64,000 nt of DNA from Halobacterium zhouii (GCF_021249405.1 NZ_CP089593.1:1-64000); one strand, 5' to 3'. Shown: positions 55,368-64,000, counted from the stretch's first letter. Notes: generated by a model not told the origin, from the letters alone. Program-made: numbers and translations.

Positions 55368-56792
55368 CTACCGGTTGACGGTGTGGATGGCGTGGCCGAG
55401 CGCGTGCTCGGCGGCTTCCATCGAGGCTTCCGCGAGCGTCGGGTGCGTGTGGATGGTGGCGGCGACGTCCTCCAGCGTGGCTCCCATCTCGATGGCGAGC
55501 GCGAACTCCGCGATGAGTTCGCTCGCTTCCGGGCCGACGATCTGCGCGCCGAGCAGGAAGCCGCTGTCGTCGTCCGCGACGACGCGCACGAACCCGTCAG
55601 AGTGGCCGGTGGTGAGCGCGCGGCCGCTGGCGTTGAACGGGAACTTCCCGACTGCGGGGTCGAAGCCCTGGTCTTCGGCCTCGCTCTCGGTGAGGCCGAC
55701 GGTCGCGATCTCGGGGTCGGTGAACACCGCTGCGGGCACCGCCATGTAGTCGAGCGCGGCGGGTTCGCCCGCGATAACTTCCGCGGCGACCTCCCCCTCC
55801 TTGCTGGCCTTGTGCGCGAGCATCGGGCCGGGCGCGACGTCACCGATGGCGTAGACGTTGTCGACGTCCGTGCGCGCCTGGTCGTCCGTGTCGAGGCGAC
55901 CATTATCGTTCGGTTCGAGACCGATGGCCTCGAGGTTCAGCGTGTCGAGCACGGGTTGACGGCCGACCGCGACGAACACCGTCTCCGTCTCGAACTCCGT
56001 GGTCTCGCCGTCCTCGTCCTCGGCGGTGACGACGACGCCGTCGCCGTCCTCCTCCCAGGAGTCAGCCGCGAGGCCGAAGTGGAAGTCGATGCCGAGTTCC
56101 TCGGCGTGCTGTTTGACGGGGCGCGCGAGGTCGTCCTGGTAGCCCGCGAGCACCTCGTCGAGCATCTCGATGATCGTCACGTCGACGCCGAGTTTCGCGA
56201 GCACGGTCGAGAGCTCCATCCCGATGTAGCCCGCGCCGACGACAACCATCGACTCCGGAAGGTCTTCGAGTTCGAGCAACTGCCGGGAGTTCAGGACGTG
56301 CTCGCCGTCGTACTCGAAGCCCGGCACCTCGATGGCCCGGGAGCCGGTGGCGACGATGCAGTGCTCGTACTCGATGGTCTCCGAGCCCTGGCCGTCGCCG
56401 TCGTGGACGACGCGGAGTTTGTCGCTGCCCGCGAACTCCGCTCGGCCCTCGACGAGATTCACGCCGTTGGCCTTGCAGAGCTTCTCGACGCCGCCCGTCA
56501 GTTGGTCGACGACGCCGTCCTTCCAGTCGAGCATCTCCGGCACGTCGACCTCGGGGTCGGCGTACACGCCCATCTCCTCGGCGTTGCCCGCCTCGTGGGC
56601 GACGTCCGTCGCCGAGATGAGCGCCTTCGAGGGGATGCAGCCGTAGTTCAAGCAGGTGCCACCGTAGGCGTCCTTCTCGACGAGCGTCACGTCCAGGCCG
56701 AGTTGACCGGCGCGGATGGCCGCGACGTAGCCGCCGGGACCGGCCCCGACGACCGCAACTTCCGTTCCAGTGGATACGTCTCCGACAACCAT
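55368..56792 (-). CDS. lpdA: Dihydrolipoyl dehydrogenase (E3)
   Basis: 474 residues, FAD and NAD dependent. VAVVGAGPGGYVAAIRAG near the start binds FAD; GGTCLNYGCIPSKALI holds the redox disulfide CxxxxC; VVVGAGYIGMEL binds NAD; the C-terminal AATIHTHPTLAEA supplies the catalytic His. It reoxidises dihydrolipoyl groups of the E2 encoded just upstream, whose stop overlaps this start (TAATG), so the two are translationally coupled. Confidence 0.96.
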   Translation of the reverse strand: MVVGDVSTGTEVAVVGAGPGGYVAAIRAGQLGLDVTLVEKDAYGGTCLNYGCIPSKALISATDVAHEAGNAEEMGVYADPEVDVPEMLDWKDGVVDQLTGGVEKLCKANGVNLVEGRAEFAGSDKLRVVHDGDGQGSETIEYEHCIVATGSRAIEVPGFEYDGEHVLNSRQLLELEDLPESMVVVGAGYIGMELSTVLAKLGVDVTIIEMLDEVLAGYQDDLARPVKQHAEELGIDFHFGLAADSWEEDGDGVVVTAEDEDGETTEFETETVFVAVGRQPVLDTLNLEAIGLEPNDNGRLDTDDQARTDVDNVYAIGDVAPGPMLAHKASKEGEVAAEVIAGEPAALDYMAVPAAVFTDPEIATVGLTESEAEDQGFDPAVGKFPFNASGRALTTGHSDGFVRVVADDDSGFLLGAQIVGPEASELIAEFALAIEMGATLEDVAATIHTHPTLAEASMEAAEHALGHAIHTVNR

Positions 56793-58312
56793 TATTCGAG
56801 TAGCAGTAGTTCGGGGTCGCTGAGATACTCCATGACGCGGTTCGTGAACTGCGCGGCCTCAGCACCGTCGATGACGCGGTGGTCGATGGACAGCGACAGC
56901 GGCAGCGTCTGGGCCGCCCGCACCTCGCCGTCCTCGGCGACCGGCCGCTCGTCGATGGCGCCGAGTCCCAGAATCGCGGTCTCCGGGTAGTTGATGATCG
57001 GGGTGGCGTACTCGCCGCCGATGGCGCCGAAGTTCGTCACCGTGAACGTGCCGCCCTGCATCTCCTCGCGGGAGATCGAGCGGTCGCGGGCCTTCGCCGC
57101 GAGTTCGTTCACCTCGGAGGCGATCTGGAGGATGGACTTCTGGTCGACGTGTTTCACGACCGGCACCATCAGGCCGGCGTCGGTCGCCACCGCGATGCCG
57201 ATGTTGTAGTCGTGCTTGACGGCAACCTCTTCTTCCTCCTCGCGGAGTTCGGAGTTCAGGATCGGGAAGTCCCTGAGCGCGGCGACGATGGCCTTCATCA
57301 CGAACGGCATGTACGTGAGTTTCACGTCCTGCTCGGCGGCGCGCTCCTTGAGTTTCGCGCGCGTCTCCACGAGCGAGTCGATGGTCGTCGTGTCGTGGTG
57401 CGTGACGTGGGGTGCGGTGTACTTCGACTCGGCCATCTGCTCGCCGATGGTGCGCCGGATACCGCGGTACGGCTCGGTGGTCTCGCCGCCTTCGGCGTAC
57501 TGCCGACCGGGGGCCTGCTCGCCCGCGGCCTGCGCGGCCTGCCCGCCCTCGGCGTACTGCTGGACGGCTTCCGCGGTGACGAACGCCTCACCGTCGCGTT
57601 GCTCGACCTCGGGGACGTCGTCGATGTCGATGTCGAGTTTCTTCGCGACTCCGCGCGTCGCGGGCGCCGCGAGCGTCCGGTCGCGGCCAGCGGGTTGCTG
57701 GGCGCCAGCGCCGCTCTGCTGCGATCCACCGGTCGGCGCCGCGCTGCCGGCTTCGGAACCGCCCGAATCGGCTGGTTCGACGGTCGACTCGGGTTCGGTG
57801 GTCGTCGACTCGGCGGCGTCCGCGTCCGAACCGCCCTCTGCGGCGGCGCGCACGTCGCCCTCGGTGACGCGACCCGATGGCCCCGTCCCTTCGACCGAAT
57901 CGAGGTCGACGTCGAGTTCGCGCGCGAGTCGCCGCACGCTCGGCGGCGCGAACGTCCGCCCGCCGCTCTCTTCGGTGGCGGACTCGGCGCCGTCGTCGGC
58001 TGCCGTCGCTTCCTCCTCGTCAGCCGCGGCGGCATCGTCTGCTTCGGCACTGTCGCCGCCCTCGTCGGCCTCGCCCTCCACCGCGAACGTGACGAACACG
58101 TCCCCGACGGGGACGACGTCGCCCTCGCTCCAGTGGAGCGTCTGCACGGAGCCGTTTACGGGGGACGGAACCTCGACCTGGGCCTTGTCAGTCTCGACCT
58201 CGGCGACCGGCTGGTCCTCGGAGACCGCGTCTCCTTCCTCGACCAGCCAGCGCACGAGTTCGCCCTCTGCGACACCCTCGCCGACGTCTGGAAGTTTGAA
58301 TTCGCGTGGCAT
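56792..58312 (-). CDS. pdhC: Dihydrolipoamide acyltransferase (E2) of a 2-oxoacid dehydrogenase
   Basis: 506 residues. The lipoyl domain (about 1-80) has VEVETDKAQVEVPSPVNG with the lipoylated Lys; an Ala/Asp/Glu linker; two peripheral-subunit-binding segments (APPSVRRLARELDVDLDSVEGTG and AAPATRGVAKKLDIDIDDVPE); the catalytic domain ends LPLSLSIDHRVIDGAEAAQF with the HxxxD active site. Two PSBD-like segments are unusual. Substrate (pyruvate or branched-chain 2-oxoacid) not decidable. Confidence 0.94.
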   Translation of the reverse strand: MPREFKLPDVGEGVAEGELVRWLVEEGDAVSEDQPVAEVETDKAQVEVPSPVNGSVQTLHWSEGDVVPVGDVFVTFAVEGEADEGGDSAEADDAAAADEEEATAADDGAESATEESGGRTFAPPSVRRLARELDVDLDSVEGTGPSGRVTEGDVRAAAEGGSDADAAESTTTEPESTVEPADSGGSEAGSAAPTGGSQQSGAGAQQPAGRDRTLAAPATRGVAKKLDIDIDDVPEVEQRDGEAFVTAEAVQQYAEGGQAAQAAGEQAPGRQYAEGGETTEPYRGIRRTIGEQMAESKYTAPHVTHHDTTTIDSLVETRAKLKERAAEQDVKLTYMPFVMKAIVAALRDFPILNSELREEEEEVAVKHDYNIGIAVATDAGLMVPVVKHVDQKSILQIASEVNELAAKARDRSISREEMQGGTFTVTNFGAIGGEYATPIINYPETAILGLGAIDERPVAEDGEVRAAQTLPLSLSIDHRVIDGAEAAQFTNRVMEYLSDPELLLLE

Positions 58313-58313
58313 C

Positions 58314-59291
58314 TCAGAACTCGAACGCGTCTCGGATGCCGGCCCCGATGCGCTCGGGCTCCGGCAGGTAGTAGTCCTCCAGTCCGGCCAGCGGGAACGG
58401 CGTGTCGAAGCCCGTGATGCGCTCGACGGGCGCCTCCTGGTAGAGCAGCGCCTCCTCCTGGATGGTGGCCGCGATTTCCGCGCCGATGCCGCCCGTCTTC
58501 GGGGCCTCGTGGACGATCGCCGCGCGGCCCGTCTTCTTGAACGACTCGACGACGGTGTCGAAGTCGAGCGGACTGAGCGAGCGCAGGTCGACGACCTCCA
58601 CGTCGACGTCGCCCTCCAGGTTCTCCGCCGCCTCGATGGTCGGGCGCGTCATCGCACCCCACGTGAACACGGAGACGTCGGTGCCCTCGCGGCGCACTGC
58701 CGCCTCGCCGAGTTCCACCTCGTAGGGGTCGTCGGGCACCTCCTCGCGGAACGCGCGGTAGATCTTCTTCGGCTCCAGAAAAATTACCGGGTCCGGGTCG
58801 CGGATGGCCGAAATGAGCATCCCCTTCGCGTCGTAGGGCGTGCTCGGCATCGCGACCTTCAGGCCGGCCTCGTGCACGTAGAACGCTTCCTTGGACTCCG
58901 AGTGGTGTTCGGGCGCGCGGATACCGCCGCCCATCGGCGCGCGAAGCACCATCGGGCACGTGTACCGGCCGCGACTCCGGGTGCGGAGCCGCGACATGTG
59001 GCTCACGATCTGGTCGAAGCCGGGGTACATGAACCCGGAGAACTGGATCTCCGACACCGGCTTCAGTCCGTACGCGGCCATCCCGACCGCGGTGCCGATG
59101 ATGCCGGACTCGGCCAGCGGCGTGTCGATGACGCGGTCGGCACCGTACTCGTCGTACAGTCCCTCGGTGGCGCGGAACACGCCGCCGTTCTTCCCGACGT
59201 CCTGCCCCATCACGAGCACGTCGTCGTCTTCGGCCATCTCGTCGTGGAGGCCGTCCCGTACCGCCTGCACCAGAGTGAGATTTTCGCTCAT
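58314..59291 (-). CDS. pdhB: 2-oxoacid dehydrogenase E1 beta subunit
   Basis: 325 residues, transketolase-type. LTLVQAVRDGLHDEMAEDDDVLVMGQDVGKNGGVFRATEGL is the E1-beta N-terminus, and the C-terminal transketolase domain has VEVVDLRSLSPLDFDTV and IVHEAPKTGGIGAEI. Forms the alpha2-beta2 E1 with the adjacent alpha subunit; intergenic distance to it is a single base, so translation is probably coupled. Confidence 0.95.
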   Translation of the reverse strand: MSENLTLVQAVRDGLHDEMAEDDDVLVMGQDVGKNGGVFRATEGLYDEYGADRVIDTPLAESGIIGTAVGMAAYGLKPVSEIQFSGFMYPGFDQIVSHMSRLRTRSRGRYTCPMVLRAPMGGGIRAPEHHSESKEAFYVHEAGLKVAMPSTPYDAKGMLISAIRDPDPVIFLEPKKIYRAFREEVPDDPYEVELGEAAVRREGTDVSVFTWGAMTRPTIEAAENLEGDVDVEVVDLRSLSPLDFDTVVESFKKTGRAAIVHEAPKTGGIGAEIAATIQEEALLYQEAPVERITGFDTPFPLAGLEDYYLPEPERIGAGIRDAFEF

Positions 59292-59292
59292 G

Positions 59293-60408
59293 TTAGTCCT
59301 CCAGTAGCGCGTCGTCGCCGAACTCTTCGCGGATGGACCGGAAGTACTCGAGTTGCTGTTCGAGGCGTTTTGGCATCTCCGCGTACACGTTCAGGAACAT
59401 CTCCTCGGGGTCGGGTTCCGGCATCTCCTCGGCCGCCTCGATGGCGTCGGAGACCATCTCCTCGACCTCCGATTCGATATCCGCGATGTCGTCCTCGTCC
59501 GCGCGACCCGTGTTCTTCAGGAACTTCTCCATGCGCGGGAGCGGGTCCTTCGCTCGCCACTTCTCGACCTCCTCGTCGTCCCGATAGACGGAGGGGTCGT
59601 CCGCGGTGGTGTGCGCGCCGAAGCGGTACTGCACCGCCTCGATGAGCGTCGGTCGCAGGTCGTCGCTCTCGTCGTCCTTGGCCTTCTCGACGGCTTCCTT
59701 CGTCACCTTGTACACGGCGAGCGGGTCCATCCCGTCGACCTGCACGCCCTCGAAGCCGTACGCGGTGGCCTTCTGGGCGATGGTCTCGCTCGCGGTCTGT
59801 CGCTCCCGCGGGACCGATATCGCCCACTGGTTGTTGTTACAGAAGAAGACGTTCGGCGTGTCGAAGACGCCCGCGAAGTTCATCCCTTCGTGGAAGTCGC
59901 CCTCGGAGGTCGCACCGTCCCCGAAGTAACAGAGGAACGCTTTGTCTTCTTCCTGCTTGAGCTTCGACGCCCACGCGAGGCCGGTCGCGTGCGGGATCTG
60001 GCTCGCGATCGGTACCGCGACGGTGAACAGGTTCACGTCCTCGGGAATCAGGTTCCCGTCCTCGTGGCCCATCCAGTACAGCAGGGTCTGCTTGAGCGGG
60101 AGGCCACGCACCAGCGCGGCGCCGTGCTCGCGGTAACTCGGCACCATCCAGTCGTCGTCGCCCAGCGCCATCGCAGAGCCGATCTGGGCGCCTTCTTGGC
60201 CGGACAGCGGCGGGTACGTCCCGACGCGGCCCTGCCGCTGGAGGCTCACGGCCCGCTCGTCGAAGTGCCGCGCGAGTTTCATGTGCCGGTACATCTCGAC
60301 GAACTCCTCGTCGGTGAGGTCCGGCACCTCGGCTCCGTCGACGAGCTCGCCGTCTTCGTCGATGACTCGGACCATGTTGTCCGGGTCTCGATGCACGGTT
60401 TCAGTCAC
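59293..60408 (-). CDS. pdhA: 2-oxoacid dehydrogenase E1 alpha subunit
   Basis: 371 residues, thiamine-diphosphate dependent. SGQEGAQIGSAMALGDDDWMVPSYREHG near residue 65, and the TPP motif CYFGDGATSEGDFHEGMNFAGVFDTPNVFFCNNNQWA near residue 150-190 (GDG...N-N-N). YRFGAHTTADDPSVYRDDEEVEKW is the phosphorylation-loop-like region. GTG at 60408 (VTETVHRDP) is preferred; the frame is open upstream to a TTG at 60450. Confidence 0.94.
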   Translation of the reverse strand: MTETVHRDPDNMVRVIDEDGELVDGAEVPDLTDEEFVEMYRHMKLARHFDERAVSLQRQGRVGTYPPLSGQEGAQIGSAMALGDDDWMVPSYREHGAALVRGLPLKQTLLYWMGHEDGNLIPEDVNLFTVAVPIASQIPHATGLAWASKLKQEEDKAFLCYFGDGATSEGDFHEGMNFAGVFDTPNVFFCNNNQWAISVPRERQTASETIAQKATAYGFEGVQVDGMDPLAVYKVTKEAVEKAKDDESDDLRPTLIEAVQYRFGAHTTADDPSVYRDDEEVEKWRAKDPLPRMEKFLKNTGRADEDDIADIESEVEEMVSDAIEAAEEMPEPDPEEMFLNVYAEMPKRLEQQLEYFRSIREEFGDDALLED

Positions 60409-60648
60409 GGGTACCCCCGTCTGACATGTTCGAAACGTCAAGCCCTGCAACCATATGGTTTTCGTAACGGTCTTTGTGGAGAGTTACCGCGCCGCCGATT
60501 TCTATTGCTTCTGTCCACTGTTTCAGACACGGGACGATGGAACACCGAGAAAAACAGCGAAAACTAACCGGGCGTAAAATAATAGCCGGGAGAGACAGTA
60601 CCGTCTGGACGGACGGTCACCGGATGGCCACCTCGGACGTGTTCATCG

Positions 60649-61584
60649 TCAGTCCGAGGCCGCTCTCCGGGCGTCCTCGCGCGCCTCTTCCACGCTCTTC
60701 TCGTCGCGAAGCACGGCGTCGACGAACAGTTCCCCAGCGCGGTACGACGACCGCACCATCGCGCCCGACGCGCAGTAGAGGAAGTCGAACTCCTCCTCGG
60801 CCACGCGTCGCCACGTCTCGAACTTCTGGGGGTGGACGTACGACTCGACGTCGAGATGCGAGCGCGACGGCTGGAGGTACTGGCCGAGCGTGACGACGTC
60901 CGTCCCCACCTCGCGGAGGTCCGAGAGCGTCTGGTACACCTCGTGGTCGTACTCGCCGACGCCCAACATCAGGCTCGTCTTCGTGTACACGTCCGACTCG
61001 CGGTCCACGTAATCCAGCACGGAGAGGGACTGCTCGTAGCCCGCGCGCCGGTCCCGCACCGGGAACTGGCGGCGCTCGACGGTTTCGATGTTGTGTGCGA
61101 TGACGTCCGGGTCCGCGTCGATGATCTCCTGGACGAGTTCCTCCTCGCCCTGGAAGTCCGGAATCAGCACCTCCACGAGGATGCCGGGATGTCGGTCCTT
61201 TATCTCCCGGATGGTCTGCGCGAAGTGCGCTGCGCCCTGGTCCGGCAGGTCGTCGCGGTCCACGGACGTGAGCACGACGTAGTCCAGGCCGATCTCTGCG
61301 ACGGCGTCCGCGACGTTCGCGGGTTCCTCGGGGTCGAGGGCGTCCATCCCGCCGGTCTCCACGTCACAGAAGTTACAGCCACGGGAGCACCGGTCGCCCA
61401 TCAACATGAACGTCGCCGTGCCCGGGCCGTTCTCCCCGCTCCAGCACTCCCCCATGTTGGGGCAGGACGCCTCCTCGCAGACCGTGTGGAGGTCGTGGTC
61501 TCGGAGCGTGTTCTTGATGTCCGCGAATCGCTCGCCGGACGGCGGCCGCATCTTCAGCCAGTCCGGCTTGCGTCGACCGCTCAT
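60649..61584 (-). CDS. lipA: Lipoyl synthase
   Basis: 311 residues, radical SAM enzyme inserting two sulfurs into octanoyl-protein. Auxiliary cluster motif CEEASCPNMGEC near residue 36; radical SAM cluster CSRGCNFC near residue 66; C-terminal RSSYRAGE supplies the conserved R-S-S-Y-x-A-G. Its product lipoylates the pdhC lipoyl domain. It lies upstream of pdhA on the same strand with a 240-base gap that has an AT-rich stretch (60540-60600). Confidence 0.95.
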   Translation of the reverse strand: MSGRRKPDWLKMRPPSGERFADIKNTLRDHDLHTVCEEASCPNMGECWSGENGPGTATFMLMGDRCSRGCNFCDVETGGMDALDPEEPANVADAVAEIGLDYVVLTSVDRDDLPDQGAAHFAQTIREIKDRHPGILVEVLIPDFQGEEELVQEIIDADPDVIAHNIETVERRQFPVRDRRAGYEQSLSVLDYVDRESDVYTKTSLMLGVGEYDHEVYQTLSDLREVGTDVVTLGQYLQPSRSHLDVESYVHPQKFETWRRVAEEEFDFLYCASGAMVRSSYRAGELFVDAVLRDEKSVEEAREDARRAASD

Positions 61585-61724
61585 ATTCCCGCCTTCGGCG
61601 GCCACCGCAAAAACGGTGCGGATTGCGACCGCCTGGTCAGACGCATCGGCACTGACGACTACCGAGACCCACAGCGACCACCGAGTCGGCCGAGCGTCAC
61701 TGAATCCACGATGACCACCGCGTA

Positions 61725-61829
61725 CACCGACAGCCACCGACGGCCGCGACGACAACTGGGTTCACCGACAGCCACCGACGCGCGCGACGACAACTGGGTT
61801 CACCGACAGCCACCGACGCCCGCGACGAT
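61725..61829. repeat. 38-base tandem repeat upstream of lipA
   Basis: Units start CACCGACAGCCACCGACG at 61725, 61763 and 61801; units 1 and 2 are complete (ending CGACAACTGGGTT), the third is partial. In the 357-base lipA-MATE divergent gap. No spacers, so not CRISPR. Confidence 0.85.
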
Positions 61830-61915
61830 CGCTGACGTCTCTCCGCCTGCGGGGTGAGACCGACCACCGATAGCAGTGACAGCAATTCCCGTAGGTTAAA
61901 GAGGGGGCGGGCGGG

Positions 61916-61925
61916 AGTTAAATCC
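61916..61925 (+). promoter_or_regulatory. TATA box of the MATE gene
   Basis: AGTTAAATCC centred 22 bases before the ATG at 61942; another candidate, GGTTAAAG, lies 20 bases upstream. Confidence 0.45.
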
Positions 61926-61941
61926 AACTGAGTGGATAAGA

Positions 61942-63342
61942 ATGTTTGACGTTTCATCAGAGGAGATCACGGACGGACGGCTATCCCGGGCGTTGCTCGT
62001 GCTCGCCACACCGCTCGTCGCACAGCAGATTGTCGTCGCGCTCGGCGCCGTCGTCGACATCTTCTGGCTTGGCCGCCTCAACGAGGCCGCCGTCGCCGCC
62101 GTCGGCCTCGTCACCCCGGTGTACGCGCTCATCGCGATTCCCGTCATCGCCGCGCACATCGGTGGTCAGATCATCGCGTCCCAGAGCGTCGGCGCGGAGG
62201 ACCACGACCGGGCCACCCGCGCGCCGGTCCACGCGGTGCTGCTCGGCCTCGCGTTCGCGATTCCTCTCATCGCGCTCACCATCCTCCTAGCGCCGACCGT
62301 CGTCTCCCTTCTCGGCGCCACCGGCGACGTCTACCCGTACGCCGTCACCTACCTCTCGACGTACGCGTTCACGTTCGTCGGGATGGCCATCAGCGACAGT
62401 CTCGAGGGCGGATTCGTCGGCTGGGGGGACTCCGGCACCGCGTTCGCGCTCAACGCCACGAACATCCTCGTGAACGCCGTCCTCGACCCGTTCCTCATCT
62501 TCGGCTACGGCCCGTTCCCGGAGTGGGGCGTGTTCGGCGCGGCGATGGCGAGCGTCGTCGCCATCACGGTCAGCGCGTTGCTCGCCGCCGCCATCGCCGT
62601 CAGCGGTCGCCGGAAGTTCTCGCTCTCGTGGGACGCCCTCGACGTCCGCCGGTCGCTCTTCCGTGACGTCATCGAGGTCGGCGGCCCCATTGGACTCCAG
62701 AACGTCGGTCGGCAGGCCGCGCGCCTCGGCATGGTCGCTATCATCTCCATCGCCGGGTCGACCGCTGCGCTCGCCGCGTACAACGTCGGCGCGCAGTTAG
62801 CGACACTTGCGTTCGTTCCCGCGGCCGGACTCGGTAGCGCCTCGACCACCGTCGTCGGCCAGAACCTCGGAGCGGAGCGCCCCGACCGAGCGCGCCGCGC
62901 GACCTGGCTCAGCGTCGCCATCGCCGTCGTCTTCCTGCTCGCACTCGGCGCGGTGCAGTGGGCGCTCCCTACCGCCATCGTGTCGGTGTTTGCGCCCACC
63001 TTCGAGGGCGACGCGCTCGCGTTCACCGTCGACTACCTCCAGATTCTCGCGCTCGGCTACTGGGCGCTCGGCGCCATCTACACGCTCGAATCCGGGTTCA
63101 ACGGCGCGAGCAAAACGGACGTCAGCATGTACGCGACGCTCGTCCAGTACTGGGGCGTGCGCCTCCCCATCGCCGCGCTCGGTGTGTTCGTCCTCGACTA
63201 CGGCGTGCTCGCGGCGTTCTGGGGTGTCACCCTCTCGAACATCGCCGCAGCGGTCGGTCTCGCCATCTACTTCTATCACTCCACGGACGACGGGATGCTC
63301 GAACGCGCGGCAGAATCTGCCTCGGCTGACGCAGCGGACTGA
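61942..63342 (+). CDS. MATE-family multidrug/toxin efflux transporter
   Basis: 466 residues with about 12 membrane helices in two MatE repeats. SRALLVLATPLVAQQIVVALGAVVDIFWLGRLNEAAVAAVGLV starts helix 1-2; VGGPIGLQNVGRQAARLGMV starts the second half; FVPAAGLGSASTTVVGQNLGA is the conserved repeat-2 loop. It would export cationic drugs or metabolites using Na+ or H+. Substrate unknown. Acidic Asp residues usual for halophiles lie only in loops. Confidence 0.92.
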   Translation: MFDVSSEEITDGRLSRALLVLATPLVAQQIVVALGAVVDIFWLGRLNEAAVAAVGLVTPVYALIAIPVIAAHIGGQIIASQSVGAEDHDRATRAPVHAVLLGLAFAIPLIALTILLAPTVVSLLGATGDVYPYAVTYLSTYAFTFVGMAISDSLEGGFVGWGDSGTAFALNATNILVNAVLDPFLIFGYGPFPEWGVFGAAMASVVAITVSALLAAAIAVSGRRKFSLSWDALDVRRSLFRDVIEVGGPIGLQNVGRQAARLGMVAIISIAGSTAALAAYNVGAQLATLAFVPAAGLGSASTTVVGQNLGAERPDRARRATWLSVAIAVVFLLALGAVQWALPTAIVSVFAPTFEGDALAFTVDYLQILALGYWALGAIYTLESGFNGASKTDVSMYATLVQYWGVRLPIAALGVFVLDYGVLAAFWGVTLSNIAAAVGLAIYFYHSTDDGMLERAAESASADAAD

Positions 63343-63344
63343 GA

Positions 63345-63530
63345 GCGTGGTTCTCACTCACTCGCTTCGCTCGTTCATTCCGAACCACGCCGCTCACGGT
63401 TCGCTTCGCTCACGGTTCCCTTCGGTCACCGCTCGCCAGTTTGCGGCCTCCCTTCGTTCGGCCGCACGCTCACCGTTCGCCATAACGTGGCTCTCACTCC
63501 CTGCGGTCGTTCCGAGCCACGCTCCTAAGG
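63345..63530. repeat. Hairpin repeat cluster between MATE and helicase genes
   Basis: Three hairpins with different stems but similar loops: GTGGTTC..GAACCAC (63349-63390), TGCGGCC..GGCCGCA (about 63442-63467), GTGGCTC..GAGCCAC (about 63487-63522). Loops read CACTCGCTTCGCTCGTTC-like. No ORF. Confidence 0.55.
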
Positions 63531-63567
63531 AAACGCCTATCCGACCGGCCCGTCTCCCCACGCTCAG

Positions 63568-64000
63568 ATGGAAGTCGCGGAGATCGTCCCGCAGTTCGCC
63601 GACGCGTTCCCGTTCGACGAGTTCAACGAGATGCAACGCGAGGCGGTGCCCGCGATGCTCGAATCGGACGCGAACGTCGTCGCGTCCGCGCCGACGGGCA
63701 GCGGGAAGACCGCGCTCGCGGAACTCGCAATCTGCCAGACGCTCGAACAGGGCGGCACCGCGCTGTTCGTCGCGCCGCTGCGCGCGCTCACCAACGAGAA
63801 GGAATCCGAGTGGGAGCGCTTCGAGGAGTTGGGGTACTCTGTCTACGTCGTTACGGGCGAACGCGACCTGAATCCGCGGCGCGCCGAGCGCGCGGACGTG
63901 CTCGTGATGACGCCCGAGAAGGCCGACTCCGCCACCCGGAAACACGACTCGCCGCGGTACTCGTTCGTCACGGACGTCGACTGCGTCGTCATCGACGAGG
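63568..64000 (+). CDS. SF2 DEAD/DEAH-box helicase (Hel308/Brr2-like), 3' end beyond window
   Basis: First 144 residues: FPFDEFNEMQREAVPAMLE (Q-motif-like), Walker A VVASAPTGSGKTALAELAI near residue 42, motif Ia LFVAPLRALTNEKESEW, motif Ib-type VLVMTPEKAD, and the start of motif II VVIDE at the window edge. The order and spacing resemble the Hel308/Brr2 group of 3'-5' helicases. The C-terminal part is not in the window, so the exact subfamily is open. Confidence 0.85.
   Translation, partial: MEVAEIVPQFADAFPFDEFNEMQREAVPAMLESDANVVASAPTGSGKTALAELAICQTLEQGGTALFVAPLRALTNEKESEWERFEELGYSVYVVTGERDLNPRRAERADVLVMTPEKADSATRKHDSPRYSFVTDVDCVVIDE

Noticed and set aside
55074..56990. 638-codon open frame antisense to lpdA
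   Set aside because: Composition of a shadow and it spans a gene boundary.
61725..61829. CRISPR-like repeat array
   Set aside because: Plain 38-base tandem repeat without spacers.

Overview
The window is a chromosomal segment from a haloarchaeon (class Halobacteria). It is GC-rich with acidic proteins. Promoters are mostly TATA boxes about 25-35 bases before a start codon, so many transcripts look leaderless. The gene set is archaeal: TBP, two small RFC-type clamp-loader genes, Orc1/Cdc6, thermosome, eIF1A, Rio1, a Krr1/Pno1-like KH protein, NMD3, Taw2, SAMP2 and several short haloarchaea-only families. A Halobacterium-like lineage is my best guess, but the genus is not proven from sequence alone.

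Layout. 0-13.6 kb: rfcC, a Trm11-like tRNA methylase, tbp with a palindromic TATA box, hisG, nmd3-taw2, an XPD/Rad3-type helicase, a lipoprotein, small zinc and DUF proteins, and a PHP phosphoesterase. 13.6-23 kb: ferredoxin and acyl-CoA dehydrogenase, lipoproteins, a mercury/thiol-type patch (truncated kinase-like gene, MerB-like lyase, HxlR regulator, DCC-family protein, cupin), a glutamine amidotransferase and an HD hydrolase. 23-33.7 kb: alaS, Xi-class GST-like protein, TspO, rfcA, a polymer-forming membrane protein, samp2 plus a GNAT gene, phosphohexomutase, FMN reductase, GIY-YIG. 33.9-43.4 kb: zinc and histone-fold miniproteins, rpiA, orc, a MutS-like ATPase, and the eIF1A-rio1-trpS-KH group. 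43.6-53.3 kb: thermosome, lipoprotein, alanine dehydrogenase/OCD-like gene, a bacterial-type leuS, two unrecognised ORFs (one frameshifted), hsp20. 53.5-64 kb: pheA2, a DUF2391 membrane protein, a lipA-pdhA-pdhB-pdhC-lpdA 2-oxoacid dehydrogenase block, a MATE transporter and the start of an SF2 helicase.

The most interesting signals are not ordinary genes. (1) A 108-base, 36-codon, hairpin-rich element is inserted in frame in two unrelated proteins (a lipoprotein near 16.7 kb and an amidotransferase near 20.6 kb). In each, the Asp-Gly-Val target codons are duplicated. (2) A 22-codon leader ORF with Cys-Trp-Arg-Trp-Cys in the loop of an 11-bp hairpin precedes trpS, which suggests Trp-dependent attenuation. 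(3) A repeat of roughly 170-280 bases occurs at five loci, in each case just downstream of a stop codon and in sense orientation. Two of these copies also carry a further shared 19-base box. (4) A second repeat family has fixed outer boxes, covarying 12-bp stems and a stem-less minimal copy, and one locus is bounded by 16-bp perfect inverted repeats. No rRNA, complete tRNA, CRISPR array or intact transposase was found.
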